A stretch of 64,000 nt of DNA from Paenibacillus sp. HW567 (GTDB lineage Bacteria > Bacillota > Bacilli > Paenibacillales > Paenibacillaceae): contig NZ_KB910518.1 in assembly GCF_000374185.1 (NCBI RefSeq), forward strand, positions 1,296,546-1,360,545. Reading direction: 5' to 3'. Made by a program: the position numbers and the translations under genes. The notes beneath the pieces are model-generated. The model was not told the origin of the DNA, made no database searches, and saw nothing but the letters and a program-made list of their open reading frames with translations. Below, piece after piece: positions 46,285 to 54,799 of the stretch (the first letter of the stretch is position 1; each line of letters begins with the position of its first letter).

Positions 46285-48117
46285 ATGGAAGAGTCAAAGG
46301 GTTCAAGGGTCGCACGGATACATAACCGGAAAACAGCAGATAGTAGAGCATATATAACAGGCTTGGACGGAATTAGAGCGCTGGCGGTATCTGCAGTTAT
46401 TCTATATCATCTTCATTCCGACTGGCTGCCGGGAGGACTTCTCGGGGTCGGTATTTTTTTTGTGCTGTCAGGCTATCTCATTACTACTATTCTATTGAAC
46501 GGCTGGGAACGCAGTGGAGACCTGAATCTCAAGGATTTCTGGATAAGGCGTGTAAGACGTCTCGTTCCCGCGATGCTGGTCATGATTGCCGGGACCGGGG
46601 CCTGGATTGTACTGGCTGCCCCCAGATTCTGGTCGCCCTACATCAAGGATTTGCCCGGGGCTTTACTATACGTAAGCAATTGGGAGTTCATTGCGCGTAA
46701 AGTATCCTACTTCGACAGCTTTGGGCCGCAATCGCCGCTTGGGCATCTCTGGTCGCTGGCGGTGGAGGAGCAGTTCTATCTGCTGTGGCCGCTGCTGCTT
46801 GCCGCCGGACTCCGGTATATGCGCAAGATGAATTCTCTGGCTCTACTTGTTATTATACTTGCGTCTATATCGGCATTGGAGATGCTGCTTCTGTATAATC
46901 CAAGTGCAGATCCAAGCCGCATCTATTATGGAACGGATACCCGGTTATTCTCCCTGCTGACCGGCGCAGCGCTGGCGCTGGTATGGCCTTATCAAAAGCT
47001 GAAAAAAAAGGTTTCGATTCAAGCGGCCCGGATTCTGGATTATGCAGGGGGAGGCGGTCTGCTGCTGCTGGGCTTGGCTTGCTGGTATACGAACCAGTAT
47101 CAGCCTTTTTTGTACAAGGGAGGTCTGTTCCTCCTGTCGTTGATCTGCGCAGTGATGATTGCCGCCATCGCTCATCCGGCCAGCCGGATTGCATATCTTC
47201 TGGAATATAAGCCTCTGAAGTGGATCGGCGTGCGCTCCTATGGAATGTATCTGTGGCACTATCCTGTCATTATTTTGACAACCCCGGCTGCGGCATTAGG
47301 CGAGACTACTGTCCTGCGGGCATTGGTTCAGGTATCGCTTACTGTGCTGCTTGCCGCTTTGTCGTGGCGGTATGTGGAAGAACCCGTTCGGCGCATGGGA
47401 ATGAGAAGAGCATTGCATAAGCTGCGGAGCCTTCTGACCGAGAGAAGGTTCAAGGGGGATGGCGCGGTCAAGGCTAGTCTGCTCCTGCTTGCAGCCGTTA
47501 TTATTGTAATCAATTTCAGAACCTTGGATGCTAGAAAAGAAAGCAGCGAGGCAGCGTCTGCCGTGCAGCCGGCACTTCAGCAGCCGGTACCCCAGCTCCC
47601 TGATAAGCTTCCCGCCAAAAGCGGCGGCAATGCCGGTAACATCCCCTCCATCACCGCAATTGGAGATTCCGTCATGCTGGATATTCAGCCCTATCTGGAA
47701 GCAGAGCTCAAGGAGCGTTTCGCGAATGTGGTAATTGACGGTAAAATCGGGCGCCAATTATGGGATGCTGCAGATCTGGTAAACCAATTGCGCAAGGAAG
47801 GAAAATTAGGCAGCTATGTGATTGTCGAAATGGGAACCAACGGGGCATTTACGAAGAAGCAAATGCAATCCCTGATCGCTGCTCTTGGAGACAGCAAGCA
47901 AATTTTGCTGGTGAATACACGTGTACCGAAGCCCTGGGAGCATGCTGTCAATGAAGCGCTGGCTGATGCCGCAGCCCAAAATCCGACAATCACATTGGTT
48001 GACTGGTATGCTGCCAGCAAAGGGAAAACATCCTATTTTATCGAGGATGGCGTTCATTTAAATAAGCAAGGAGCCCAGGCGCTTACTTCACTTATCGAGA
48101 AAAGCATCAAATTATAA
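46285..48117 (+). CDS. OatA-like membrane acyltransferase with SGNH domain
   Basis: A 610-aa two-domain protein. The N-terminal part (about 20-400) is an acyltransferase-3 membrane domain with about ten helices and the family's early ALAVSAVILYHLHSDWLPGGLLGVGIFFVLSGYL. The C-terminal part (about 445-610) is an extracellular SGNH esterase/transferase domain with the nucleophile Ser in AIGDSVML and the Asp-His pair in EDGVHLN. This architecture is that of peptidoglycan O-acetyltransferase OatA and related proteins that O-acetylate wall polymers. ATG follows GGCAGGTAAGGG. It has its own upstream terminator and appears monocistronic. The exact wall substrate is not determinable from sequence. Confidence 0.88.
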   Translation: MEESKGSRVARIHNRKTADSRAYITGLDGIRALAVSAVILYHLHSDWLPGGLLGVGIFFVLSGYLITTILLNGWERSGDLNLKDFWIRRVRRLVPAMLVMIAGTGAWIVLAAPRFWSPYIKDLPGALLYVSNWEFIARKVSYFDSFGPQSPLGHLWSLAVEEQFYLLWPLLLAAGLRYMRKMNSLALLVIILASISALEMLLLYNPSADPSRIYYGTDTRLFSLLTGAALALVWPYQKLKKKVSIQAARILDYAGGGGLLLLGLACWYTNQYQPFLYKGGLFLLSLICAVMIAAIAHPASRIAYLLEYKPLKWIGVRSYGMYLWHYPVIILTTPAAALGETTVLRALVQVSLTVLLAALSWRYVEEPVRRMGMRRALHKLRSLLTERRFKGDGAVKASLLLLAAVIIVINFRTLDARKESSEAASAVQPALQQPVPQLPDKLPAKSGGNAGNIPSITAIGDSVMLDIQPYLEAELKERFANVVIDGKIGRQLWDAADLVNQLRKEGKLGSYVIVEMGTNGAFTKKQMQSLIAALGDSKQILLVNTRVPKPWEHAVNEALADAAAQNPTITLVDWYAASKGKTSYFIEDGVHLNKQGAQALTSLIEKSIKL

Positions 48118-48233
48118 TCTGACCGTATGCCCGTTCCATTGGTTCGCAAGATCTCACGGATCATTGTCGAATAACAGCTTATTTTGTTGTATTATGATCT
48201 TAACGAGTTGCAGGAACCAGGGAGGGTTATAGT

Positions 48234-49847
48234 GTGCTGACATTGAGAAGGGCAGGGCCGCGCCGGAGTAAGAAGCTTAGCTTCACTTCGCTGCTTACAG
48301 GCCTAGTGACGCTGGTGGTTCTGCTTACCTCAAGTATTCTTCTGATCGGCTCTTACGAGTCCAAGAAACAATCATTGATGGAGACGACGCTCCATCTGAA
48401 CTACGCCAGTGCTAACCGCATGTCGAAGACAATGGATTCCTTATTTCAATCCATGCGCGCCAGTCTGGAGTATAATGCCGCTGAACTCTCCGGTATTGAT
48501 GCCATGACACCGTGGCAAGTGGACAATAGCCTGGAATTAATGCGCAAGAGCAGCAATTTCTTCAACTCCATCGCAGTGGTCGGCAGCACCGGGCTCGTCC
48601 GCAACGTAGAGCCGGGCGCAATAGGAACGGCAGGCAAGCATATCACTTCCGAAGCCGCAACGGAAGCCTTGTCGCTGGAGCAGCCTTACCTTTCCGCCCC
48701 GTACATGACTCCTAACACAAAGCGCTTAATCGTATTTATGAGCCAGCCGGTTTTCGGGAAGACGGGTACATATCTGGGTATTTTGAGCGGTACGCTGTAT
48801 CTGCAGGAGAATAATGTTCTGTCCCAGATTTTCGGCAACAACAACGTGAATGATTCCAGTTCTTATTATTATATTGTCGATTCCAGCGGTCATTTGGTGT
48901 ACCACCCGGACAAGCAGCTCATCGGAAAGGACGTCAGCAGCAATGAGGTTGTCCAGAAGCTGATGAAAGGGCAAAGCGGGGAGCAGCAGGTGCGCAACAC
49001 CCTTGGCACCGAGGTGCTTGCAGGGTACTATAGTGTTCCCGCGAACGGCTGGGGAATTGTGGTCGCCTCTCCGATCAGTATCATTCATAATCAACTGATG
49101 AGCCACATTCGGACCATTCTGGCTTATTCGTTATTGCCATTTGTGATTCTGCTGATGGGCGTCATTCTTGTAGCGCGAAGACTGGCACGGCCTTTTGTCT
49201 CTCTGGCCGATCTGGTAAGCAAGGTGGGCAAGGAGAAGGTTGTACTGCCGGAAGTAAAGCCGCATTGGAGCCGGGAGGCCGATTTGCTGACCAAGGCTGT
49301 CCTTCTTGCCGTGGCGGAAATTCAGAAACAGACGGATACATTAACCCAGGAAGCCGCAACAGATGCTCTAACCGGCTTGAAGAACCGGAGATCACTTGAG
49401 CTTACGATAAATCAGTGGATAGCGGCAGGCAAGCCGTTTTCGCTCATTGTGCTCGATGTGGACAAATTCAAATTCGTTAACGACACCTATGGCCATCTCA
49501 CCGGCGACGAAGTGCTGAAGCATGTGGCCGGAGTTATTGTCTCCTCATTGCGGCCGGACGATGTCTGCCACCGCTACGGGGGTGAAGAGTTCGTTATTCT
49601 GCTGGCCCGAACCAAACCGGATGAAGCCTTCAATGTAGCCGAGCGGGTCCGCCGCGCACTGGAAGTAAGCCAGATGCCGATTCCGGCACGGGTTACAGCC
49701 TCCCAAGGCATCGCCCATTATCCGCAGCATGCGTCAGAACCGGGGCTGCTGCTGGAGAAGGCGGACCGGGCATTGTATCTGGCCAAAAGCAACGGCAGAA
49801 ACAGGACTATGTCTGCTGAAGATGGGACTATTACCCGAAATGCATAA
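48234..49847 (+). CDS. Diguanylate cyclase with extracytoplasmic Cache sensor
   Basis: A 537-aa membrane signalling enzyme that makes c-di-GMP from two GTP. TM1 is at about residues 18-40 (SLLTGLVTLVVLLTSSILL). A double-Cache-like extracellular domain follows (about 42-285, with YYIVDSSGHLVYHPDKQLIG), then TM2 (about 290-315), a HAMP-like linker and a GGDEF domain (about 375-530) in which the signature is RYGGEEFVILL, an active-type variant. The inhibitory RxxD site is not obvious, since the residues five before GGEEF read DDVCH. The start is GTG at 48234, seven bases after GGGAGGG. Apparently monocistronic. Confidence 0.92.
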   Translation: MLTLRRAGPRRSKKLSFTSLLTGLVTLVVLLTSSILLIGSYESKKQSLMETTLHLNYASANRMSKTMDSLFQSMRASLEYNAAELSGIDAMTPWQVDNSLELMRKSSNFFNSIAVVGSTGLVRNVEPGAIGTAGKHITSEAATEALSLEQPYLSAPYMTPNTKRLIVFMSQPVFGKTGTYLGILSGTLYLQENNVLSQIFGNNNVNDSSSYYYIVDSSGHLVYHPDKQLIGKDVSSNEVVQKLMKGQSGEQQVRNTLGTEVLAGYYSVPANGWGIVVASPISIIHNQLMSHIRTILAYSLLPFVILLMGVILVARRLARPFVSLADLVSKVGKEKVVLPEVKPHWSREADLLTKAVLLAVAEIQKQTDTLTQEAATDALTGLKNRRSLELTINQWIAAGKPFSLIVLDVDKFKFVNDTYGHLTGDEVLKHVAGVIVSSLRPDDVCHRYGGEEFVILLARTKPDEAFNVAERVRRALEVSQMPIPARVTASQGIAHYPQHASEPGLLLEKADRALYLAKSNGRNRTMSAEDGTITRNA

Positions 49848-49950
49848 AAATATACAAACTTAAGCCCCTCATCAATGCTTATCAATTAAAGGCACTGGTG
49901 CGGGGCGGGAGCGGCGCTGGCGATGTGCTTGGCTAATCCGGGCTCCGCGA

Positions 49951-50478
49951 TCAGCTCCGTACCTCGATCAGCAGCTTTTGCAGCCAGGCAATATCATTTT
50001 GAAGGCTTTGATGGCTGTGCTCTGCCATGAGCTGAACAGCTTTTTGCTGGGTATCTGGGGCATCCGATAACTTAGAATCAGCACTTTCAATTAGCTGCAG
50101 CTTTTTGTTCAACCGGCTGATGCTTGCTTCTATGATAAATCCAAGCTTTTGCCGGTCCACCTTATCTAGAAATAGGAGTGAGGAATATAATGAAGTGATG
50201 TGAGTGAAGTTTTGGAAGATCGCATAGATTTCCTCAGCCAGTGCCTCGCGTCCCTTATCCGTTATCCCGTAGGTTGTTTTTTCGGGGCGGTTGTCAGTCT
50301 GTATAACCTTGATTTTTTGGATAAACCCCTTTTTTGTAAGCACTTCGAAATTATAATACAACGTTCCGTCGTTTATGGAGGTGTAGTGGTCCAACGGCTT
50401 GAAGACCTGTTTCTTCAAATCGTAAGGATGGTGCTCCCCCTCGCTCAAAACCCCCAGAATAAATATCTGCAGCGACAT
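49951..50478 (-). CDS. PadR-family transcriptional regulator
   Basis: A 175-aa PadR regulator. The winged helix (about 1-85) has LSEGEHHPYDLKKQVFKPL, NDGTLYYNFEVLTKKGF and YGITDKGREALAEEIY. A C-terminal helical dimer domain follows. AGGAGG precedes the ATG. It lies downstream of, and in the same direction as, the ABC-2/YhgE-type membrane protein at 50547. PadR proteins usually repress a neighbouring exporter, and a perfect 20-bp palindrome sits at that gene's promoter. The inducer is unknown. Confidence 0.9.
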   Translation of the reverse strand: MSLQIFILGVLSEGEHHPYDLKKQVFKPLDHYTSINDGTLYYNFEVLTKKGFIQKIKVIQTDNRPEKTTYGITDKGREALAEEIYAIFQNFTHITSLYSSLLFLDKVDRQKLGFIIEASISRLNKKLQLIESADSKLSDAPDTQQKAVQLMAEHSHQSLQNDIAWLQKLLIEVRS

Positions 50479-50502
50479 GTAAATCCTCCTTCAATGTATA
50501 TC

Positions 50503-50541
50503 AAGAAGCCGGCAGGCCTTATTTAGGGATGCCGGCTTCTT
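50503..50541 (-). terminator. Terminator-like hairpin between the YhgE-type and PadR genes
   Basis: AAGAAGCCGGCA at 50503-50514 pairs with TGCCGGCTTCTT at 50530-50541, a 12-bp perfect stem. On the minus strand only a modest T content follows, so it may attenuate rather than fully stop transcription into padR. Confidence 0.6.
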
Positions 50542-50546
50542 CTATT

Positions 50547-51698
50547 TTACATGAATAGAGGTTGTGGCGCAGCATCCTTGCTCATTGCCGTATAAGCTTT
50601 AAAATAATGGATTACTGCATTTACCAGAAGTGCTAAGAGGGTGATCAAGCCAAGTCCGAGCAGCAGTCCGGCCGTTCGGCCCCCTCCGAACAGCGTATTA
50701 TAGTCCAGTTGGACGGTATAGTACATCAGCGAAACATGGCTGACAGCTTTGAAGACTCCCGGCATCATGACCTGTGGCAGGACTGCGCCGCTGGCGATGG
50801 TCTGAACCAGCATAAGCGGGAGATTCAGCAGCATGCCTCCTTGACCCATCAGCAGGCAGGGAATGCTTGTAAATTGAATCGCGGTGAACAATTCCAGAGC
50901 GTGCAGCAGCCACATGTGTGTGAAGGTTCCGGCACTATAGCTGTGAATGGAGAAATAGATGCCAAGTCCGAACAGCGGAGCTGTCAGGGAGAGAATGACA
51001 TTGACTCCTTGGAGAGAGAGGAAGGCCTTCCATTTGCCAAGCTTGCCCTTAAGCTGGTTCAATGCGCCGACGGACATCATGGAGTAGATCATCGCCCCCA
51101 CGTAGCTGGCCATCGTTAAGAACATTGGAGCCATCTGATTACTCATGCCGGCAGGCTGCGGATTTGTGATTACCACGTTGGAGCTTACTTTGTCTACGAT
51201 GCCTTCGGCAATTTCCTTGGATTGCGCCGCGGGCATTTTCATATTTTGCAGTACGCCTTCAATGCTGCTGGTTTGCAGCTCGGCACTGATTTTGGCGGTA
51301 AGCTGTGACACTACATTTTGCACAGTACTGTTAGTAGTGGCCGGATTGGACTGGTTGATGTAATAATCCAACTTTACTTGCTGGTCCTGAACGTTAAGCT
51401 TCTGTGTGAAATCCTGAGGGATGTGCATAATCAGGTAAATATCCCGGTCTTCAAGCTTCTTCCGGGCGGTCTCCAAATTATTATACGTCAGCACATGAAA
51501 AGGAAGCTCCTGCCCAAGCTGTTGAACAAATTTCTTCCCGTACTGCTGATCCTCATTCACAATAGCTACGGATAGCTTATCAATGTTCTTTGGAACCGCA
51601 CTATACCCGGACATGAAAATTCCAATCATTATGATCTGGTAAAAAACCATCATAAAGAGGCCGCTTGCGATCGCTTTATTCTTGAAAAAAGATTTCAT
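50547..51698 (-). CDS. YhgE/Pip- or ABC-2-type membrane export protein
   Basis: A 383-aa membrane protein. One helix near the N-terminus (about 9-31, ASGLFMMVFYQIIMIGIFM) is followed by a long extracytoplasmic domain (about 35-205: VAIVNEDQQYGKKFVQQLG, YLIMHIPQDFT and YYINQSNPATT). Five further helices (about 190-370) follow. This layout is shared by ABC-2 permeases and the YhgE/Pip family, which export lipids, drugs or wall components. No ATPase gene is adjacent. AGGTGGCG lies upstream of the ATG. A perfect palindrome about 30 bp ahead of the start and the downstream PadR gene suggest regulated, stress-inducible expression. Confidence 0.75.
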   Translation of the reverse strand: MKSFFKNKAIASGLFMMVFYQIIMIGIFMSGYSAVPKNIDKLSVAIVNEDQQYGKKFVQQLGQELPFHVLTYNNLETARKKLEDRDIYLIMHIPQDFTQKLNVQDQQVKLDYYINQSNPATTNSTVQNVVSQLTAKISAELQTSSIEGVLQNMKMPAAQSKEIAEGIVDKVSSNVVITNPQPAGMSNQMAPMFLTMASYVGAMIYSMMSVGALNQLKGKLGKWKAFLSLQGVNVILSLTAPLFGLGIYFSIHSYSAGTFTHMWLLHALELFTAIQFTSIPCLLMGQGGMLLNLPLMLVQTIASGAVLPQVMMPGVFKAVSHVSLMYYTVQLDYNTLFGGGRTAGLLLGLGLITLLALLVNAVIHYFKAYTAMSKDAAPQPLFM

Positions 51699-51728
51699 TC
51701 TCCAACGCCACCTTAATACTTTATTTAT

Positions 51729-51748
51729 ATTACTTTAATTAAAGTAAT
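51729..51748 (-). promoter_or_regulatory. Perfect 20-bp palindrome, probable PadR operator
   Basis: ATTACTTTAATTAAAGTAAT is its own reverse complement. It stands 30 bp upstream of the YhgE-type gene, where the promoter should be. PadR proteins bind A+T-rich dyads of this kind; assignment to the PadR protein at 49951 is inferred. Confidence 0.6.
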
Positions 51749-51809
51749 ACTTTTCATGAAAACTGTCAACGGTTTCGAAAATAATCATAAATGGACAGCA
51801 AATCGCCCA

Positions 51810-51860
51810 TTGACACAGTTATATCATCTTGATATTGTTGTACTATATCATCATGATATA
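51810..51860 (+). promoter_or_regulatory. Promoter with two palindromic operators for the small membrane protein
   Basis: TTGACA (51810-51815) and TATTGT (51833-51838) are spaced 17 bp. TATATCATCTTGATATT (51820-51836) covers the spacer and -10, and TATATCATCATGATATA (51844-51860) lies just downstream; the two start 24 bp apart. The second is a perfect palindrome around its centre base. A dimeric repressor on each site is the simplest reading. Its identity is unknown; the dyads differ from the 51729 palindrome. Confidence 0.6.
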
Positions 51861-51895
51861 CTGTGATTCACTCATCATAAACATTGGAGGGTAAT

Positions 51896-52342
51896 ATGAG
51901 AAAGTATGGAATACAATTTTCGCCGGTGGGGCTTTTGTTCTACGCATTGCAGTTACTTCCAAATATCATTTGGATGCTGATGCCTCCAGCAAATAATGTG
52001 CTTTCCAAAAACAGTTCTTCCTATAATATACTTAATATTATTGAGGGATTATTTGGTGTACTGACCGTTATTCTGATGATTTTTCTGATACATAAAGGTG
52101 AAGGCAGCAATAGTACCCTTTATATGGGGATGGCAGCCTTGTTTTTGTTGTTATATTATATTTCTTGGATTTTCTACTATAGTGGAGTCGTTGCTCCGTG
52201 GTTACTTATCATTGGAATTGCTTCCATGCCGCCTTTATATTTCTTTTTTGTTGGGCTTTGGATGAATAACTATATTCTGCTCATTCCCTGTGCTATTTTT
52301 GGTATTACTCATATTGTGATTACTAGCATGAACTATTTATAG
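51896..52342 (+). CDS. Small membrane protein of unknown function, five predicted helices
   Basis: A 148-aa hydrophobic protein I do not recognise. Helices at about 10-30 (LLFYALQLLPNIIWMLM), 46-66 (NIIEGLFGVLTVILMIFLI), 75-97, 100-122 and 126-147. Charged residues are few and cluster between helices. The ATG at 51896 has GGAGGGT 5 bases ahead; a TTG 12 bp upstream is in frame but lies over that site. The promoter carries two operator-like dyads. It may be a repressor-controlled small membrane protein responding to the same stresses as the adjacent exporter. Confidence 0.7.
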   Translation: MRKYGIQFSPVGLLFYALQLLPNIIWMLMPPANNVLSKNSSSYNILNIIEGLFGVLTVILMIFLIHKGEGSNSTLYMGMAALFLLLYYISWIFYYSGVVAPWLLIIGIASMPPLYFFFVGLWMNNYILLIPCAIFGITHIVITSMNYL

Positions 52343-52819
52343 TTTTTGCGTAGGGCTGCAATTTTTATACTAGTAGAGTGTCAGATTTACAATGGTGGAG
52401 TAGGGGCGTGCGATGCCCGAAGGACGGAAGGCGTGGAGCGCTCCCCCTCAGGTGTCCCCCCTCCCAGAAGGGTTCGTTCATAAATTGGCGATTGGCTCGG
52501 CGTTACGGACTGAGGTGCGCTTCATTCCGATGAGAGTCACGGCTTGGGTAAGTTACGGACACCACAGAACACCACAGGCCTTATGATCGAATATTCTGCG
52601 CCTAAACGTTCCTTGGAGAGACTATAAGGGCCCGTGGGTCCGCTAAGCTGCAACAAGTGGCGTTTTTTTGAAAATAACGGCTCTCAGGTCCGCAAGGAGC
52701 TGACTTCGCTGCTGCTGTTTCTCTTCACCCACCCCTGTGTGCATGGCCTCACCTACAGATTTAGCTCTGCTGCTGGACTACATTTCTACCGGTTGCATTG
52801 TTGCTGTATTAAATTTGAA
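52343..52819. other. Gene-free gap with GGTCCG/CGGAC-rich degenerate sequence
   Basis: I see no gene here. The segment 52510-52700 has several TTACGGAC and GGTCCGC words on both strands, of the same flavour as the 230-bp repeat at 32.0 and 38.2 kb but not alignable to it by eye. It ends at the transposase remnant. Confidence 0.4.
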
Positions 52820-53128
52820 TTGATACAATCGGCATATGCAACAACAACCGTATCGCTCATCAATTATCATTTTGTTTTTTGCCCACGATACCGCAGAAAC
52901 GTATTGACAGGGCAAGCAGAAGTGCGATTTAAAGAACTTGTACAGGAGCCTTGCACGCAAAACGATTGGCCCATTGCTGCTATGGAAGTGATGCCTGACC
53001 ATGTTCATCTATTCCAGAACGTACTGCCAAACGATGCTCCAGCAGACATTATGGGGAAATTGAAAGGTGCAACATCGAGGAATTTGCGTCAAGAGTTTGC
53101 AGAACGCAGCCATGCGGAGGGAGTATAA
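52820..53128 (+). pseudogene. IS200/IS605-family TnpA transposase, truncated
   Basis: The frame reads TTTVSLINYHFVFCPRYRR, FKELVQEPCTQNDWPIAAM, DHVHLF and LKGATSRNLRQEF. These are the N-terminal two thirds of a Y1 HUH transposase, with the HVH metal-binding motif intact. The C-terminal part with the catalytic Tyr is missing: the frame runs directly into the leader of the PadR gene. The start is also uncertain (TTG at 52820 or lost). It should be inactive. No flanking IS ends could be recognised. Confidence 0.8.
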
Positions 53129-53136
53129 GCAAAGAG

Positions 53137-53697
53137 ATGCCCAAGGAAAATACGACGGTCTACATTATATTAGGACTGCTCAACCATGAGGACCTTAGCG
53201 GGTATGATATCAAGAAGAGGATAGATGTGATGATCAGCGGCTTCTGGGAGCTCGGCTACGGGCAAATTTACCCTACTCTGGCGAAGCTTGTCACGGAGGA
53301 GCTGGTGGTGAAGCAGAAGGGCGCCGGCTCCAAGGGACCTGACAAATACATCTATGCCATTACCGATAAGGGGCGGGAGGTGCTGCGGGAATGGGTGCAG
53401 TTGCCCGGGCAGAAGGAGTACACCAAATATGAGATCATGCTCAAGCTGTTCTTCGGAAGTCTGGTCCCGGATGAGAGCAATCTGGCGCGGATTGATGAAT
53501 TCAAAGAACGCCATACGCAGAGTCTGCAGATGATTCAGATGTTCAAAAGCAACCTTGAGCCTATTCTTCATACGGAGAAGGATCATTTATACTATTACCT
53601 GACGGTTCTCTTCGGGGAGCATCTGTATAAGGCCTATCTGAATTGGGCGGAGGAGGCGAAGGAGCTTCTGGGGCGTGAGCTGGAGGAGGACGAATAA
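53137..53697 (+). CDS. PadR-family transcriptional regulator with C-terminal effector domain
   Basis: A 186-aa PadR regulator of the longer subfamily. The winged helix spans about 5-85 (YIILGLLNHEDLSGYDIKK, GYGQIYPTLAKLVTEEL, YAITDKGREVLREW), followed by a four-helix C-terminal domain. The ATG at 53137 lies 13 bases after GGAGGGAG, a rather long gap; the leader was reshaped by the IS remnant just upstream. It is followed 24 bp later by the stalk-domain protein gene, perhaps in one operon. Confidence 0.88.
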   Translation: MPKENTTVYIILGLLNHEDLSGYDIKKRIDVMISGFWELGYGQIYPTLAKLVTEELVVKQKGAGSKGPDKYIYAITDKGREVLREWVQLPGQKEYTKYEIMLKLFFGSLVPDESNLARIDEFKERHTQSLQMIQMFKSNLEPILHTEKDHLYYYLTVLFGEHLYKAYLNWAEEAKELLGRELEEDE

Positions 53698-53721
53698 TAC
53701 TTTACGGGGAGTGAATGTCAT

Positions 53722-54243
53722 ATGAAAAAGCTTGCTGCCGGATTCCTGGCCGGGGCGGTACTTATGGTAAGCACACAGGCAATTGGTGCCTCAGTGAGTC
53801 TAGTAGGCAAGAAAATTCAGGCGGAATACACCGTAAAGGTATACGGTAAAAATTTGGCTGTTCCGGCTATTGTGATCGACGGGAAAAGCTACGCCCCGGT
53901 AAGGGCCATTGGCGAGCTGGCAGGGTACAAGGTTACGCTCTCAGACAAGACCATCAGTTTCGATGAGAAAACGGACAAGTCCTCAGCTTTGCCGGCCGAC
54001 AGGAACAAAGGCATCACTATTGGACCGGTGCCGACACCGACCCCGGACGCTGAAGCAGTGACAGTCAAAAGTGCGATCAAGGCGATTGACAGCAAAATTG
54101 ATATTGTAGTGGATAATATCCTGACCACGAGCAGCAAGCTGAAGCTGGATTCCGGCAACTCTGACTTGAAGGACAAGCTGGAGCAATACAAGGCGGAATA
54201 TGCCGAGCTGCTGAAGCAGAAGGCTCAGGAGCTGGAGAAGTGA
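53722..54243 (+). CDS. Copper amine oxidase N-terminal (stalk) domain protein, secreted
   Basis: A 173-aa exported protein. Signal peptide at about 1-23 (KLAAGFLAGAVLMVSTQAIGA). The stalk domain of copper amine oxidases follows at about 28-90 (VYGKNLAVPAIVIDGKSYAPVRAIGEL), a module widely used on Paenibacillus surfaces. A Pro/Thr segment and a C-terminal coiled-coil helix (about 115-173, EQYKAEYAELLKQKAQELEK) complete it. Nothing enzymatic is visible. ATG is preceded by GGGGAGTGA. It is followed by a strong terminator. Confidence 0.85.
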   Translation: MKKLAAGFLAGAVLMVSTQAIGASVSLVGKKIQAEYTVKVYGKNLAVPAIVIDGKSYAPVRAIGELAGYKVTLSDKTISFDEKTDKSSALPADRNKGITIGPVPTPTPDAEAVTVKSAIKAIDSKIDIVVDNILTTSSKLKLDSGNSDLKDKLEQYKAEYAELLKQKAQELEK

Positions 54244-54269
54244 CAGGCGCAAATGACAGGCGAAAATGA

Positions 54270-54328
54270 CAAACAAGGGGCATTTCTTCAGCGGCAGCAG
54301 ACGGAGAATGCCCCTTGTTTGCTTTTTG
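54270..54328 (+). terminator. Rho-independent terminator
   Basis: CAAACAAGGGGCATT (54270-54284) pairs perfectly with AATGCCCCTTGTTTG (54307-54321), followed by CTTTTTG. It ends the PadR/stalk-protein unit. Confidence 0.93.
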
Positions 54329-54378
54329 CTTAATTGAGAGTTATTATAGATATGTAAAGTCTGTAATGGAGGTGGCAT

Positions 54379-54777
54379 ATGAAATACTCAAAGGCAACCG
54401 ATTATGCGCTGCATACGATGCTTTTTCTGGTGTCTGCCGCTCCGAACAAGCCGATAGGGGTTCAGACATTGGCAGAGCGGCAGGGGGTATCGCCCACCTA
54501 TCTGTCCAAGATATTAACCAAGCTGGTCAAGGCGGGGTTGATAGAATCCGCATCTGGAGCTAATGGCGGGTACCGGCTCAAGCGCAAGCGGGAGGAGATT
54601 TCTTTTCTGGACATTATTCATGCCATTGAAGGCACGGCGTCGCTGTTTGATTGCACACTTAATCATTCCAGTGAATGTCTGATCCAGAGGGAAATGGTTG
54701 AAGCGGAGCAGCAGATGGAGCGGTATTTGCAGAACAGGAAGATCTCCGAGCTTGCCGGAAAAATAACGGTGGACTGA
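54379..54777 (+). CDS. Rrf2-family transcriptional regulator
   Basis: A 132-aa Rrf2 regulator: MKYSKATDYALHTMLFL, QTLAERQGVSPTYLSKILTKL (HTH, about residues 29-50), GANGGYRLKR (wing). Only two Cys (92 and 100) are found where Fe-S-binding members such as IscR and NsrR have three, so it may not carry a cluster or may use another ligand. TGGAGGTGG precedes the ATG. The methyltransferase gene follows 22 bp later, almost certainly in one operon and probably its target. Confidence 0.9.
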   Translation: MKYSKATDYALHTMLFLVSAAPNKPIGVQTLAERQGVSPTYLSKILTKLVKAGLIESASGANGGYRLKRKREEISFLDIIHAIEGTASLFDCTLNHSSECLIQREMVEAEQQMERYLQNRKISELAGKITVD

Positions 54778-54799
54778 CCCAGGAAAGGGATGAGCCGAA

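Noticed and set aside
52634..52819. N-terminal extension of the transposase frame
   Set aside because: The translated stretch does not resemble TnpA, which starts around TTTVSLINYH; the upstream part is repeat-like non-coding DNA that happens to be open.
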